Translations under genes and position numbers: made by a program | NCBI RefSeq assembly: GCF_017654315.1 | Contig: NZ_CP072203.1 | Location: 5,642,001 to 5,706,000, forward strand | Reading direction: 5' to 3' | Length of the DNA stretch: 64,000 bases | Origin: Gordonia polyisoprenivorans | GTDB taxonomy: Bacteria; Actinomycetota; Actinomycetes; Mycobacteriales; Mycobacteriaceae | Shown here: piece after piece, positions 36,389 through 45,342 of the stretch | How positions within the stretch are numbered: the stretch's first letter is position 1 | Layout: the number at the start of each line of letters is the position of its first letter | The notes under the pieces: generated by a model | What the model was told of the DNA's origin: nothing | Databases searched by the model: none | What the model saw: the letters and a program-made list of their open reading frames with translations, nothing else

Positions 36389-36440
36389 CTTCTTCCCGAA
36401 GAAATCCGTTCCTCCGCAGGAAATTTCGCGGGGAAGAACG
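36389..36440. repeat. GTTCTTCCCC-type inverted repeat (right side)
   Basis: CTTCTTCCCG (36389-36398) faces GGGGAAGAACG (36430-36440), with GGAAATT in the centre. It is an imperfect, reverse-oriented relative of the element at 35276-35345. It lies in the 208-bp gap 36304-36511. Confidence 0.6.
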
Positions 36441-36441
36441 A

Positions 36442-36475
36442 AAAAGTAGGGGAAGAAGATTCTTCCCCTACTTTT
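36442..36475. terminator. 16-bp perfect hairpin, likely terminator of the cyp125 operon
   Basis: AAAAGTAGGGGAAGAA (36442-36457) pairs exactly with TTCTTCCCCTACTTTT (36460-36475) around a 2-base loop. It lies 37 bp beyond the stop of the NTF2-like gene on the minus strand. A- and T-runs flank the stem on both sides, so it can act as an intrinsic terminator in both directions. Confidence 0.75.
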
Positions 36476-36511
36476 CGTGGTTCGTGCCCGTCGCGCGGGT
36501 GAGAGGGACCG

Positions 36512-36961
36512 CTACGCCGGACGCACCGAGTTAATCGTCTTCTCGACCTCCCAGAATGCCCGCAGCGCAGAGAGTTTCCCGTTCTCATCGGCGCGGTAGG
36601 TGAACACCCCGTGGGCTTCGGAGACGTGACCGGCGACGTGGGTGACGATCTTGCCCACGTAGGCGACCTCGTTGCCGCAGATGATCTCGTCGTCGAAGAC
36701 GAACTCGATGCTCTCGGTGGTCGCGATCGAGAGATCCCAAAACTCCGAGATCCGTTGGTGCCCAGTGAATCCGATGCCCTCGGCGTCGAACATCGACGGC
36801 CCCACCGGGTCCTCGACCTTCGCGTCGGTGGCGAAATTGTCCACCCAGGCCTGCTTGTCCCTGGCCTCGACGAACTCACGCGAGCGCCGTCCGGCGAGTA
36901 CCGCCGGATGGTTCTCCCGATCGATGTTCAGATACGCCGGTGCGGTTTCGGAGTGGGTCAT
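36512..36961 (-). CDS. NTF2/SnoaL-like protein coupled to cyp125
   Basis: 149 residues with an NTF2/SnoaL (ketosteroid-isomerase-like) fold: AGRRSREFVEARDKQAWVDNFATDAKVEDPVG, then QRISEFWDLSIA and a beta-rich end HGVFTYRADENGKLSALRAFWEVEKT. Catalytic residues could not be assigned. The ATG overlaps the cyp125 stop (ATGA), so it is co-translated with CYP125 and under the same KstR box. M. tuberculosis has no such gene next to cyp125 as I recall. It could bind or isomerise a steroid intermediate; this is inference. Confidence 0.82.
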   Translation of the reverse strand: MTHSETAPAYLNIDRENHPAVLAGRRSREFVEARDKQAWVDNFATDAKVEDPVGPSMFDAEGIGFTGHQRISEFWDLSIATTESIEFVFDDEIICGNEVAYVGKIVTHVAGHVSEAHGVFTYRADENGKLSALRAFWEVEKTINSVRPA

Positions 36962-38265
36962 TTCGTCCCGTAGTCGACCCGGAGCTCCTTGACCCCGTTG
37001 ATCCAGCCGTGCCGTAGGCGACGCGGTGCCTCGAGCCTGCTGATGTCGGGCACCAGGTCGGCGAGCGCGTTGAACATCAGGTTGATCTCCATCCGCGCCA
37101 GGTTCGCGCCGACGCAGAAGTGCGCACCGTTGCCGCCGAAACCGACGTGCGGGTTGGGATCTCGCAGGATGTTGAACTCGTAGGGCCTCTCGAAGACCTC
37201 GTCGTCGTAGTTCGCGGAGCCGTAGAACAGCCCGACGCGCTCGCCCTCGGCGATGTCGACGCCGCCGACCTGGGTGTCGCGTTTGGCGGTGCGCTGGAAG
37301 CAGTTGACCGGCGTGGCCCAGCGGACGATCTCGTCGACCGCGGTGGCCGGCCGCTCCCGCTTGAACAGCTCCCACTGATCGGGGTGTTCGAGGAAGGCGT
37401 TCATGCCGTGGCTGATCGCGTTGCGCGTGGTCTCGTTACCGGCGACGGTCAGCAGGATGAAGAAGAAGCCGAACTCGGCCTCGTCGAGCGACTGGCCGTC
37501 GAGGTCGGCATTGACCAGCACGCTGACGATGTCGTCGACCGGATTCTTGCGGCGTGCCTCGGCCATGTTGTAGCCGTAGCCGAGGATTTCGGCCGACGCC
37601 ATCTGCGGGTCCTCGCCGAACTCCGGGTCGTCGTAGTTCATCATGTTGTTCGACCAGTTGAAGAGCTTGACCCGGTCCTCCTCGGGCACACCGAGCAGAT
37701 CGGCGATGGCCAGCAACGGGAGGTCGACGGCGACATCGTGAACGAAGTCGCCGGTGCCCTGTTCGGCCGCGTGGGTGACGATCGTCCGCGCCGCGCCGTC
37801 GAGCTTGTCCTCGAGCGCTTGCACGGCGCGCGGCGTGAAGGCCTTCGACACCAGCTTGCGCAGCCGCGTGTGATCCGGCGGATCGTGGTTGATCAGCAGC
37901 GCCTTGGTGACGTCGAGTTGCTCCTGGGTCATCTCGTCGTCGAAACGCATGATGACGCCGTTGGACGCCGTCGACCAGTCGGCGTTGTTCTTGGAGATCT
38001 CGCGGACGTGGGCGTGTTTGGAGATCACCCAGTAGCCGCCGTCGTGGAATCCGCCGCCCTTGCCCTCGCGCTGCGCGTTCCACCACACCGGAGCCGTCGA
38101 ACGCAGGGCTGCGAACTCCTGGACCGGGATTCCCTGTTCGAGCAGGTCGGGGCTGGTGAAATCCCATCCCTCCTGCGCCATGAACGGGCTGCTGCCCGCG
38201 TCTTCCGTTGACGACGTCGCCCCGCTCGGCGACTCCCCCGCGGAAACGTTGACGGTCTTGACCAC
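36958..38265 (-). CDS. cyp125: Cytochrome P450 CYP125, sterol C26/27-oxidase
   Basis: 435 residues, about the length of M. tuberculosis CYP125 (433). I-helix LTVAGNETTRNAISHGMN, ExxR in EIVRWATP and heme loop FGGNGAHFCVGANLARME (Cys ligand) are present. CYP125 oxidises the terminal methyl of cholesterol and cholestenone to the acid, starting side-chain degradation. GTG 38265 has AGGTGG seven bases upstream; the longer open frame crosses the promoter. It is divergent from fadA5, as in Rv3545c/Rv3546. A KstR box lies 93 bp upstream. Confidence 0.92.
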   Translation of the reverse strand: MVKTVNVSAGESPSGATSSTEDAGSSPFMAQEGWDFTSPDLLEQGIPVQEFAALRSTAPVWWNAQREGKGGGFHDGGYWVISKHAHVREISKNNADWSTASNGVIMRFDDEMTQEQLDVTKALLINHDPPDHTRLRKLVSKAFTPRAVQALEDKLDGAARTIVTHAAEQGTGDFVHDVAVDLPLLAIADLLGVPEEDRVKLFNWSNNMMNYDDPEFGEDPQMASAEILGYGYNMAEARRKNPVDDIVSVLVNADLDGQSLDEAEFGFFFILLTVAGNETTRNAISHGMNAFLEHPDQWELFKRERPATAVDEIVRWATPVNCFQRTAKRDTQVGGVDIAEGERVGLFYGSANYDDEVFERPYEFNILRDPNPHVGFGGNGAHFCVGANLARMEINLMFNALADLVPDISRLEAPRRLRHGWINGVKELRVDYGTK

Positions 38266-38357
38266 TGTCACACCACCTGTCGTTACCTGTAGTGAGATGA
38301 GAACGGATTTCGGTCTCACTTGTGTGATCCACGGTACACAAGAATCGAAGGCTTCAC

Positions 38358-38371
38358 GAGAACCTGTTCTA
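38358..38371. promoter_or_regulatory. KstR-type operator on the cyp125 side
   Basis: GAGAACCTGTTCTA matches the consensus except for the first base. It lies in the 337-bp divergent gap 38266-38602, nearer cyp125. Confidence 0.83.
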
Positions 38372-38380
38372 CTTTTTTCT

Positions 38381-38429
38381 GGACGGTCGCCCCAGTCCGC
38401 GCCGCGATTGGAGTGTTGGGCGACCGTCC
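38381..38429. repeat. 12-bp inverted repeat between the two KstR boxes
   Basis: GGACGGTCGCCC (38381-38392) is exactly complementary to GGGCGACCGTCC (38418-38429), with a 25-base loop. A nearby direct repeat, TTTTTTCTGGAC / CTTTTCTGGAC, precedes and follows it. It could be a second regulator's operator or an RNA hairpin in the leader; neither is proven. Confidence 0.6.
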
Positions 38430-38528
38430 CACTTCGACTTTTCTGGACCGATGTCCAGGAAACTGCCGCTTTCATCCCTTCTCTGCCCCACCGGCCCTGC
38501 CATATCGAGCCCGAGGCTGGACGCAAAC

Positions 38529-38542
38529 GAGAACATGTTCTA
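38529..38542. promoter_or_regulatory. KstR-type operator on the fadA5 side
   Basis: GAGAACATGTTCTA keeps the full AACnnGTTnnA consensus. It lies 60 bp upstream of the fadA5 ATG. Confidence 0.84.
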
Positions 38543-38548
38543 ATTTGA

Positions 38549-39766
<1,218 letters not shown>

Positions 39767-39770
39767 ACCC

Positions 39771-40256
39771 GTGGACGCGAACAATCGTCCGCGCCAGCTC
39801 GATTCACCCGTTGTCGCGCGACTGATCAAGGTGGGCTCGCGGCTCAACACGATGGTCTACCGGGCCACGGGTGGTCGACTGGGCAACACGTGGCGAGTCG
39901 GGGCGGCGCTGCACAAGCCGGTTCCGGTGTGTCTGTTGACCACGACCGGCCGCAAGACGGGCAAGCCCCGAACCGCACCGTTGCTCTATCTGCGCGACGG
40001 TGAGAACTTCGTCGTGGTGGCCTCACAGGGCGGACTGGCGCACCATCCGGCGTGGTATCTCAACCTGCGCGCCGATTCGGCGGTGACCATCGAGGTCGGG
40101 CGCGATCGCCACGAGTTGCGGGCCCGCACCGCCGATGAGGCCGAACGCGCGCGCCTGTGGCCGAAACTCGTTGATGTGTATGCCGATTTCGACACCTACG
40201 ACGCCTGGACCGAGCGTGAGATCCCGGTGGTCATCTGCGAGCCCGCCACTGACTGA
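39771..40256 (+). CDS. F420-dependent Ddn-type nitroreductase-family protein (Rv3547-like)
   Basis: 161 residues with the Ddn/FDOR-A split-barrel layout: LLTTTGRKTGKPRTAPLLYL (F420-binding strand region) and VVVASQGGLAHHPAWYLNLRA. In M. tuberculosis Ddn (Rv3547) also lies directly after fadA5. The family reduces quinones or other substrates with F420H2. GTG 39771 starts four bases after fadA5 and is the natural start. Its presence in a KstR-driven operon suggests a role in sterol redox metabolism. Confidence 0.9.
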   Translation: MDANNRPRQLDSPVVARLIKVGSRLNTMVYRATGGRLGNTWRVGAALHKPVPVCLLTTTGRKTGKPRTAPLLYLRDGENFVVVASQGGLAHHPAWYLNLRADSAVTIEVGRDRHELRARTADEAERARLWPKLVDVYADFDTYDAWTEREIPVVICEPATD

Positions 40257-40282
40257 CACCGCCTCCACGACCGTCGGCAGGC

Positions 40283-40894
40283 TCACCGACCCCCACTCGC
40301 GAGCGCACGGATCGCCGAGCCCAACCAGCGGTCGAGGAACACTCGGCGATCAGAGGCCGAGTACCCGTGGTCGGGATCGATGATCAGTGATTGCAGTGTG
40401 CGCAAGACGATTTCGACGAGGATCTCGATGTCCTCGTCGCGGTAACCGCGCGCGGTCCAGTCGACGTCCATCCGCTCGATCATGCTGCGCGCGAACACGC
40501 GGGCGTTCTCCGAGGTGATCTGTCCGATCACCGGCAGGCTCTGGTGCCCGGGCAACAGCAGGATACCCATGTAGCGGTCGTCGGCGAGCACCTCCAGGAC
40601 CGCCGAAACACCCTCGATCACGGCCACATCCGGCTCGGTGAGCCCCACCAGGCGGTCGGCGATGCGGTCCAGGAACGCTCCGACGGCGTCGATGGCTGTC
40701 GCCGAGAGCAGTGCCTCGGTGCTCGGAAAGTAGCGATACACCGTCTGACGGGTCACGCCGAGCCGTCGCGCAACGTCGGCCAGACGGGTGGCCTCTCCCT
40801 GCTCGTCGATGACCTCACGCGTGGCCGCGAGAATGCGCGCGACGGCCTCCTCGTCGGTGGCGGGCACCGCGCCGGCCCAACCGTGCGTACGCAT
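40283..40894 (-). CDS. TetR-family repressor, divergent from CYP125-like gene
   Basis: 203 residues. The N-terminal TetR helix-turn-helix is seen at about 37-64 (TRLADVARRLGVTRQTVYRYFPS), followed by an all-helical ligand domain. ATG 40894 is used. The divergent placement and the inverted repeat at 40982-41010 make the second CYP125-like gene its likely target. It is unlike KstR or KstR2 in the residues I recall. A ligand, possibly a sterol or acid, cannot be named. Confidence 0.83.
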   Translation of the reverse strand: MRTHGWAGAVPATDEEAVARILAATREVIDEQGEATRLADVARRLGVTRQTVYRYFPSTEALLSATAIDAVGAFLDRIADRLVGLTEPDVAVIEGVSAVLEVLADDRYMGILLLPGHQSLPVIGQITSENARVFARSMIERMDVDWTARGYRDEDIEILVEIVLRTLQSLIIDPDHGYSASDRRVFLDRWLGSAIRALASGGR

Positions 40895-40981
40895 CAGCGT
40901 GCCCCGTGGTCGATCGCCCTCACCGGGCACTCGCGCGTCATGAGGCTTCAGCCTAATCGGCGACCGAGCCCGAGATGAACG

Positions 40982-41010
40982 ACCATACAGATATTCTTCT
41001 GGTGTATGGT
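40982..41010. promoter_or_regulatory. Likely TetR operator for the second CYP125-like gene
   Basis: ACCATACA (40982-40989) and TGTATGGT (41003-41010) are perfect inverted arms 13 bp apart. The site ends 6 bp before the P450 ATG at 41017, so binding there would block transcription or leader access. No KstR consensus is present in this gap. Confidence 0.72.
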
Positions 41011-41016
41011 GTGGTG

Positions 41017-42279
41017 ATGCAGACCACATCGACCCGTCCGTTCGACCCGGGTATCGACTTCACCGACCCGGACCTCCTCGAACGTGGCGTGCCCCTCGCC
41101 GAGTTCGCACATCTGCGCCGCACTGCGCCGGTGTGGTGGAACGCCCAGGAGGAGGGAAAGGGCGGCGGATTCCACGACGGCGGATTCTGGGTGGTCTCGA
41201 AGCACGCACACGTCCGCGAGGTCTCCCGCAATCACGCGCTGTGGTCCACCAACGCCAACGGCGCGATCATCCGACTCCCCGAGTATGTGACGGCCGATCA
41301 GATCGAGTTCACCAAAGCCCTTCTCATCAACCACGATCCGCCGTCGCACACCCGACTACGCAAGATCGTCTCGCGCATCTTCACGCCGAAATCCGTTGGT
41401 GCGCTGACCGACACGTTGAAGGAGTCGGCACGCCGGGTGGTTGCCGAGGCCGCGGAACGCCATTGCGGGAACTTCGTCGACGACGTCGCCGTCCACCTCC
41501 CGCTGCAGGCCATCCTCGACCTCATCGGTGTGCCCACCGCCGATCGTCCGAGGATTCACGAACTCGTCGACGCCATCATCAATTCCGACGATCCGGATCA
41601 GCTGATCGATCCCACCACGGCGAACGCCGAATTGCTGGGTTACGCATACCAGATGGCCGAGGATCGGCGACACAACCCGCGCGAGGACATCGTCACCACC
41701 CTGGTGCAGGCCGACATCGACGGCGAGGCCCTTGACGAGATGGAGTTCGGGTTCTTCGTCATTCTGCTGATCACCGCCGGGAACGAAACCACCCGAAATG
41801 CCACCACGCACGGAATGAATGCGTTTCTCGATCATCCCGCCCAGTGGGAGCTCTTTCGCCGTGAACGGCCCGCTTCGGCGGTCGATGAGATCCTGCGCTG
41901 GTCGACGCCGGTCAACGCCTTCCAGCGAACCGCCCTCGCCGACACCGAACTCGGTGGCGTCGCGGTCACCGCAGGACAGCGGGTCGGACTGTTCTACAGC
42001 TCGGCCAATTACGACGAGGACGTCTTTTCCGACCCGTTCACCTTCGACATTCTTCGTGACCCCAATCCCCATCTCGCGTTCGGCGGGAACGGGGCACATT
42101 TCTGCATCGGAGCCAACCTCGCCCGCCTCGAGCTGAACCTCATCTTCGACGCCATCGCCGACGTGCTGCCCGACATCTCGCGGATCGGGCCGATGCGGCG
42201 GGTCCGATCGGGCTGGCTCAACGGGGTCAAGGATCTCCCGGTGGATTACGGCACGCGCCAATCCATCCCTGGTCCCTGA
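41017..42279 (+). CDS. Second CYP125-like cytochrome P450
   Basis: 420 residues, clearly a paralogue of the CYP125 above: the same I-helix LITAGNETTRNATTHGMN, ExxR in EILRWSTP and heme loop FGGNGAHFCIGANLARLE. Long identical blocks (PVWWNAQ, KALLINHDPP, EFGFF) support a recent or family-level duplication. The difference is control: no KstR box, but a private TetR and a palindromic operator. It may act on a different sterol or bile-acid-like substrate, or under a different signal. ATG 41017 is used; it lies close behind the operator. Confidence 0.88.
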   Translation: MQTTSTRPFDPGIDFTDPDLLERGVPLAEFAHLRRTAPVWWNAQEEGKGGGFHDGGFWVVSKHAHVREVSRNHALWSTNANGAIIRLPEYVTADQIEFTKALLINHDPPSHTRLRKIVSRIFTPKSVGALTDTLKESARRVVAEAAERHCGNFVDDVAVHLPLQAILDLIGVPTADRPRIHELVDAIINSDDPDQLIDPTTANAELLGYAYQMAEDRRHNPREDIVTTLVQADIDGEALDEMEFGFFVILLITAGNETTRNATTHGMNAFLDHPAQWELFRRERPASAVDEILRWSTPVNAFQRTALADTELGGVAVTAGQRVGLFYSSANYDEDVFSDPFTFDILRDPNPHLAFGGNGAHFCIGANLARLELNLIFDAIADVLPDISRIGPMRRVRSGWLNGVKDLPVDYGTRQSIPGP

Positions 42280-42322
42280 CGCTCGGTGGCCACGACGCGA
42301 AAGGGCACATAGACTTTCGTCC

Positions 42323-43153
42323 ATGGCCGACGAATTCGATTCCACAGCCGACCACCTCTCCCCCTCGACGCCCGCAGTCGCGGTGATCATCCCCGCATAC
42401 AACGAGGAACGCCTCATCGTCGACACCCTGCAGGCCCTGCAGAATCAGGAGTTCGACGCCCCACTGCATCGCGAGATTCTGCACGGATTCCGTGTCGTCG
42501 TGGTCGACAACAACAGCACCGATCGCACACCGGACCTCGTCCGTGAGTTCATCGAGGCCGGAACCCGGTTCCCCACCGAATTGATCTCCGAAACCGAAAA
42601 GGGTTCGGGCTGTGCGGCCGACACCGGCGCGCGTCACGCCATCGCTTCCGGAGCTCGCTACATCGCACGCACCGACGCCGACTCGCATCCGGCGCCGGAC
42701 TGGCTCGCCACCCTGCTGATCCCGCTGTTCGCCGGGAAACGGCTCGTCGGTGGCCGGGTGAAAGCCCGTGACGACGAAGACGTCTCACCGTTCCTGTTCA
42801 ACGCGGTCGGCAAGCTCTGGCGGGTCGGTCATGCCGTGGAGTACCTGCGGACCGCCCGCGGACCGGCCGTCGCCCGCCGCAGTTATGCGGTGGTGGGCAA
42901 CAACATGGCCATCGACGTCGAGATGTACCTCGAATCCGGAGGCTTCCCGCGGACGCGGATGGAGGACGTCGACGACGACACCGTGTTGCAGAGTCGTGTG
43001 CGGTCGCTGGTGGGCCCCAAGGGAATCGCCTTGCAGAAGAATGCCCTGGTCTACACCTCGCAACGCCGCCAACAAGCGTTCGGGATCAAGGGCCTGCTCG
43101 AATGGTATTCGGGTGACCGCAGTTCCACCGACCTCGCCGCCGATGTCCGCTGA
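42323..43153 (+). CDS. Glycosyltransferase family 2 (first of a tandem pair)
   Basis: A 276-residue GT-A fold enzyme: VAVIIPAYNEERLI at the nucleotide-sugar-binding start, DNNSTDRTPDLV, and the DxD metal motif in ARTDADSHPAPDW, then MEDVDDDTVLQSRVR as the acceptor-side acidic motif. There is no transmembrane segment. Substrate and acceptor are unknown. It overlaps the next GT2 by 11 bp, so the two are coupled. It opens a stretch of glycolipid-type genes that runs to 54050. Confidence 0.88.
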   Translation: MADEFDSTADHLSPSTPAVAVIIPAYNEERLIVDTLQALQNQEFDAPLHREILHGFRVVVVDNNSTDRTPDLVREFIEAGTRFPTELISETEKGSGCAADTGARHAIASGARYIARTDADSHPAPDWLATLLIPLFAGKRLVGGRVKARDDEDVSPFLFNAVGKLWRVGHAVEYLRTARGPAVARRSYAVVGNNMAIDVEMYLESGGFPRTRMEDVDDDTVLQSRVRSLVGPKGIALQKNALVYTSQRRQQAFGIKGLLEWYSGDRSSTDLAADVR

Positions 43154-43961
43154 GCCCCGCGTGGCTGTGATTGTGCCGGCCTACAACGAGCAGCGTCTGA
43201 TCACCTCGACGCTGCGCGCGCTCGACGCCCAACGTTTCGACACCGTGCTGCAACGTCGGCTGCTGAGCGGTTTTCGGGTCATCGTCATCGACAACAGCAG
43301 CACCGACGCCACCGCGGAGGTGGTCGAGAAGTTCATCGCCGAGGGCACCCGCCGGCCGTTCGAGCTGATCACCGAGACGCAGAAGGGGCTCGGGTCGGCC
43401 GTCGACACCGGCGTACGGCACGCCATCGACACCGGCGCGGTGTTCGTCGCCCGGACGGATTCGGATTCGGTCCCCGATCCGACGTGGCTGCACGAGCTGC
43501 TCCAGCCGCTGCTGGCCGGCCGGCGACTCGTCGGCGGCCGATTACGGGCACGCCACGACGAACCGTACTCACCGGTTCCCTACGACCTGCTCGGCCTGCT
43601 GTGGCGAGTCGGACACCTGCAACAGAAGTGGCGGACCCGACACGAACCTCCGTATGCGCAGCGGACTTTCGGGGTTGTCGGCCCGAACTGCGCCTTCGAC
43701 ACCGAGGTCTACCTGACCGCAGGCGGGTATCCGCGGCTGCCTCTCGAGCAGGTTTCCGAGGACTGGGAGTTGCAACAACGTGTACGCAAGGTCGCACCGA
43801 AGTCCGCGGTGGCCCTCGCACCACGCGCGATCGTCCGCACCTCCCAGCGCCGGGTACGGCATCTGGGCATTCGTGGGAACTCGGCGTGGTACGCCGCCGA
43901 CCACCGGGGCGGGCGAGCCGACCTGGCGGAGTCGACGGGTCAGGCGATCGACATCCGCTGA
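43143..43961 (+). CDS. Glycosyltransferase family 2 (second of a tandem pair)
   Basis: 272 residues, plainly related to its upstream neighbour: VAVIVPAYNEQRLI, DNSSTDATAEVV, DxD motif in ARTDSDSVPDPTW, acidic motif in EQVSEDWELQQRVR. The pair probably arose by tandem duplication and may add two successive sugars or work as a heteromer. ATG 43143 overlaps the first gene by 11 bp. It is convergent with the acyltransferase operon. Confidence 0.88.
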   Translation: MSAEPRVAVIVPAYNEQRLITSTLRALDAQRFDTVLQRRLLSGFRVIVIDNSSTDATAEVVEKFIAEGTRRPFELITETQKGLGSAVDTGVRHAIDTGAVFVARTDSDSVPDPTWLHELLQPLLAGRRLVGGRLRARHDEPYSPVPYDLLGLLWRVGHLQQKWRTRHEPPYAQRTFGVVGPNCAFDTEVYLTAGGYPRLPLEQVSEDWELQQRVRKVAPKSAVALAPRAIVRTSQRRVRHLGIRGNSAWYAADHRGGRADLAESTGQAIDIR

Positions 43962-43983
43962 GCGATGACGCCGGTGCGAGGCC

Positions 43984-45342
43984 TCACGTCATGCCGTGCG
44001 CCTGCGAGCCAGGCATGGAGACGCGGTCGACGATTTCGCCGATCACCGAAACCGTCTCGGACAGAACGGCGTCGATGATCTTCTCGGCCTGATCGGTGTC
44101 GGGATAGCGAACACGCACATGGATGCCGCTCTCGTCGCGCCACAGCCACCACTGCGCATTGTCGGTGTCGTGATCACCGGAGAGCTGACGGACCTCGACG
44201 CCGTCGTCCGGTGTGTACCAACGGGTGTAGTCCACGTAGGACAGCATGAACACATCGTCGCGGCTGCGGCGCAACCGATCTCCGAAGGTCTGATAGACCG
44301 GGGTCAATCCGATCTCGGCCAACGGTGTCGCCTCGGCCAGCCGACGCGCGTTGATCCGGCTGAGCTCCAACGGATCACCACCACATGCAACACGCATCGG
44401 GATGTTGTCGACGACCCAGCCGACGAAGCGGCGGTCCGTCTGGGGTCCGGCCGGGATGATCGTCGACATCTCCTCCGGGCCTCCGGACCGATGGACGGCC
44501 ACTCCGATGGCGGTCAGCAATGCCGAGAGCGTCCGGCCGCCGTGGCGCCGGATACCGGCACCGAGTTCGGGGGCGTCGTCGGCGGACACCAGCGTGCGCA
44601 TCGCGGTGCGCATCGGCTTGCGCTCCCCCGGGCCGACACCGAGATCCAACGGGAAATCCGGTATCTGCCAGTCGGACTGCTCGAGATAGCGTTCCCACCC
44701 GGCCAGACGCGGATCGTCGGCCGGCACCGCCGGCTGTCGAATGTGTGCGCGCACCTCGTCGAGACCCGATGTGACAGGTCGCAGGGGGCGTGCGGCGAGA
44801 ACATCGGTGATGTCGGCGGCGATGACCGTCAACGACCGCGCGTCGACGTAGGCGTGGTCGAAGGCACAGATCACCGTCGTCGAATCCGGCCGGCAGACGG
44901 CGGAGAAGAAATGCCCGCCGGGACGGAGCGGATTGCACGCCGATGCGGTCCGTCGCAGGACCTCGTCGGTGAGTGCCTGCGGGTCCCAATGACGCGCATC
45001 GATCTCGTCGTCGACCACCGCCGGGACGTCCCGATGGTGATGGCGCACATAGTCATCCCCGGCGACGAAATGACTACGCAGCGCGTCGTGGCGTGACATC
45101 ACCTCCGATGCCATGCGCCGCAGCAGTTCCCGGGGCACCGATCGGGGTAAATCGATGACGAGGGTCATCCAGCCCAGATGCCCGGCCCGCACCGAGTCGA
45201 GATGGAAGCGCTCGTTCTCCGAGACCGCCATGACGGCCGGTGCGCCGGCCACCGCCGACCCACTCGCCGCCCCGGTCTCCGGCACCCACTGCACGAAGCG
45301 TCCCGGATTCACCGAATAGTGTTCCAGGCTCGCCAGTTTCAT
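43984..45342 (-). CDS. PapA/condensation-type acyltransferase, third of operon
   Basis: A 452-residue BAHD-like/condensation-domain acyltransferase of the mycobacterial PapA kind. The active-site motif reads FDHAYVDARS (HxxxDA rather than HxxxDG). The Tyr expected in the PapA signature Hx3Dx14Y is a Leu here, so activity may be altered. The C-terminal half carries VVDNIPMRV and FMLSYVDYTRWY, usual for these proteins. It overlaps the upstream gene by 4 bp. It probably transfers a fatty acyl group to a sugar or other lipid core. Confidence 0.82.
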   Translation of the reverse strand: MKLASLEHYSVNPGRFVQWVPETGAASGSAVAGAPAVMAVSENERFHLDSVRAGHLGWMTLVIDLPRSVPRELLRRMASEVMSRHDALRSHFVAGDDYVRHHHRDVPAVVDDEIDARHWDPQALTDEVLRRTASACNPLRPGGHFFSAVCRPDSTTVICAFDHAYVDARSLTVIAADITDVLAARPLRPVTSGLDEVRAHIRQPAVPADDPRLAGWERYLEQSDWQIPDFPLDLGVGPGERKPMRTAMRTLVSADDAPELGAGIRRHGGRTLSALLTAIGVAVHRSGGPEEMSTIIPAGPQTDRRFVGWVVDNIPMRVACGGDPLELSRINARRLAEATPLAEIGLTPVYQTFGDRLRRSRDDVFMLSYVDYTRWYTPDDGVEVRQLSGDHDTDNAQWWLWRDESGIHVRVRYPDTDQAEKIIDAVLSETVSVIGEIVDRVSMPGSQAHGMT

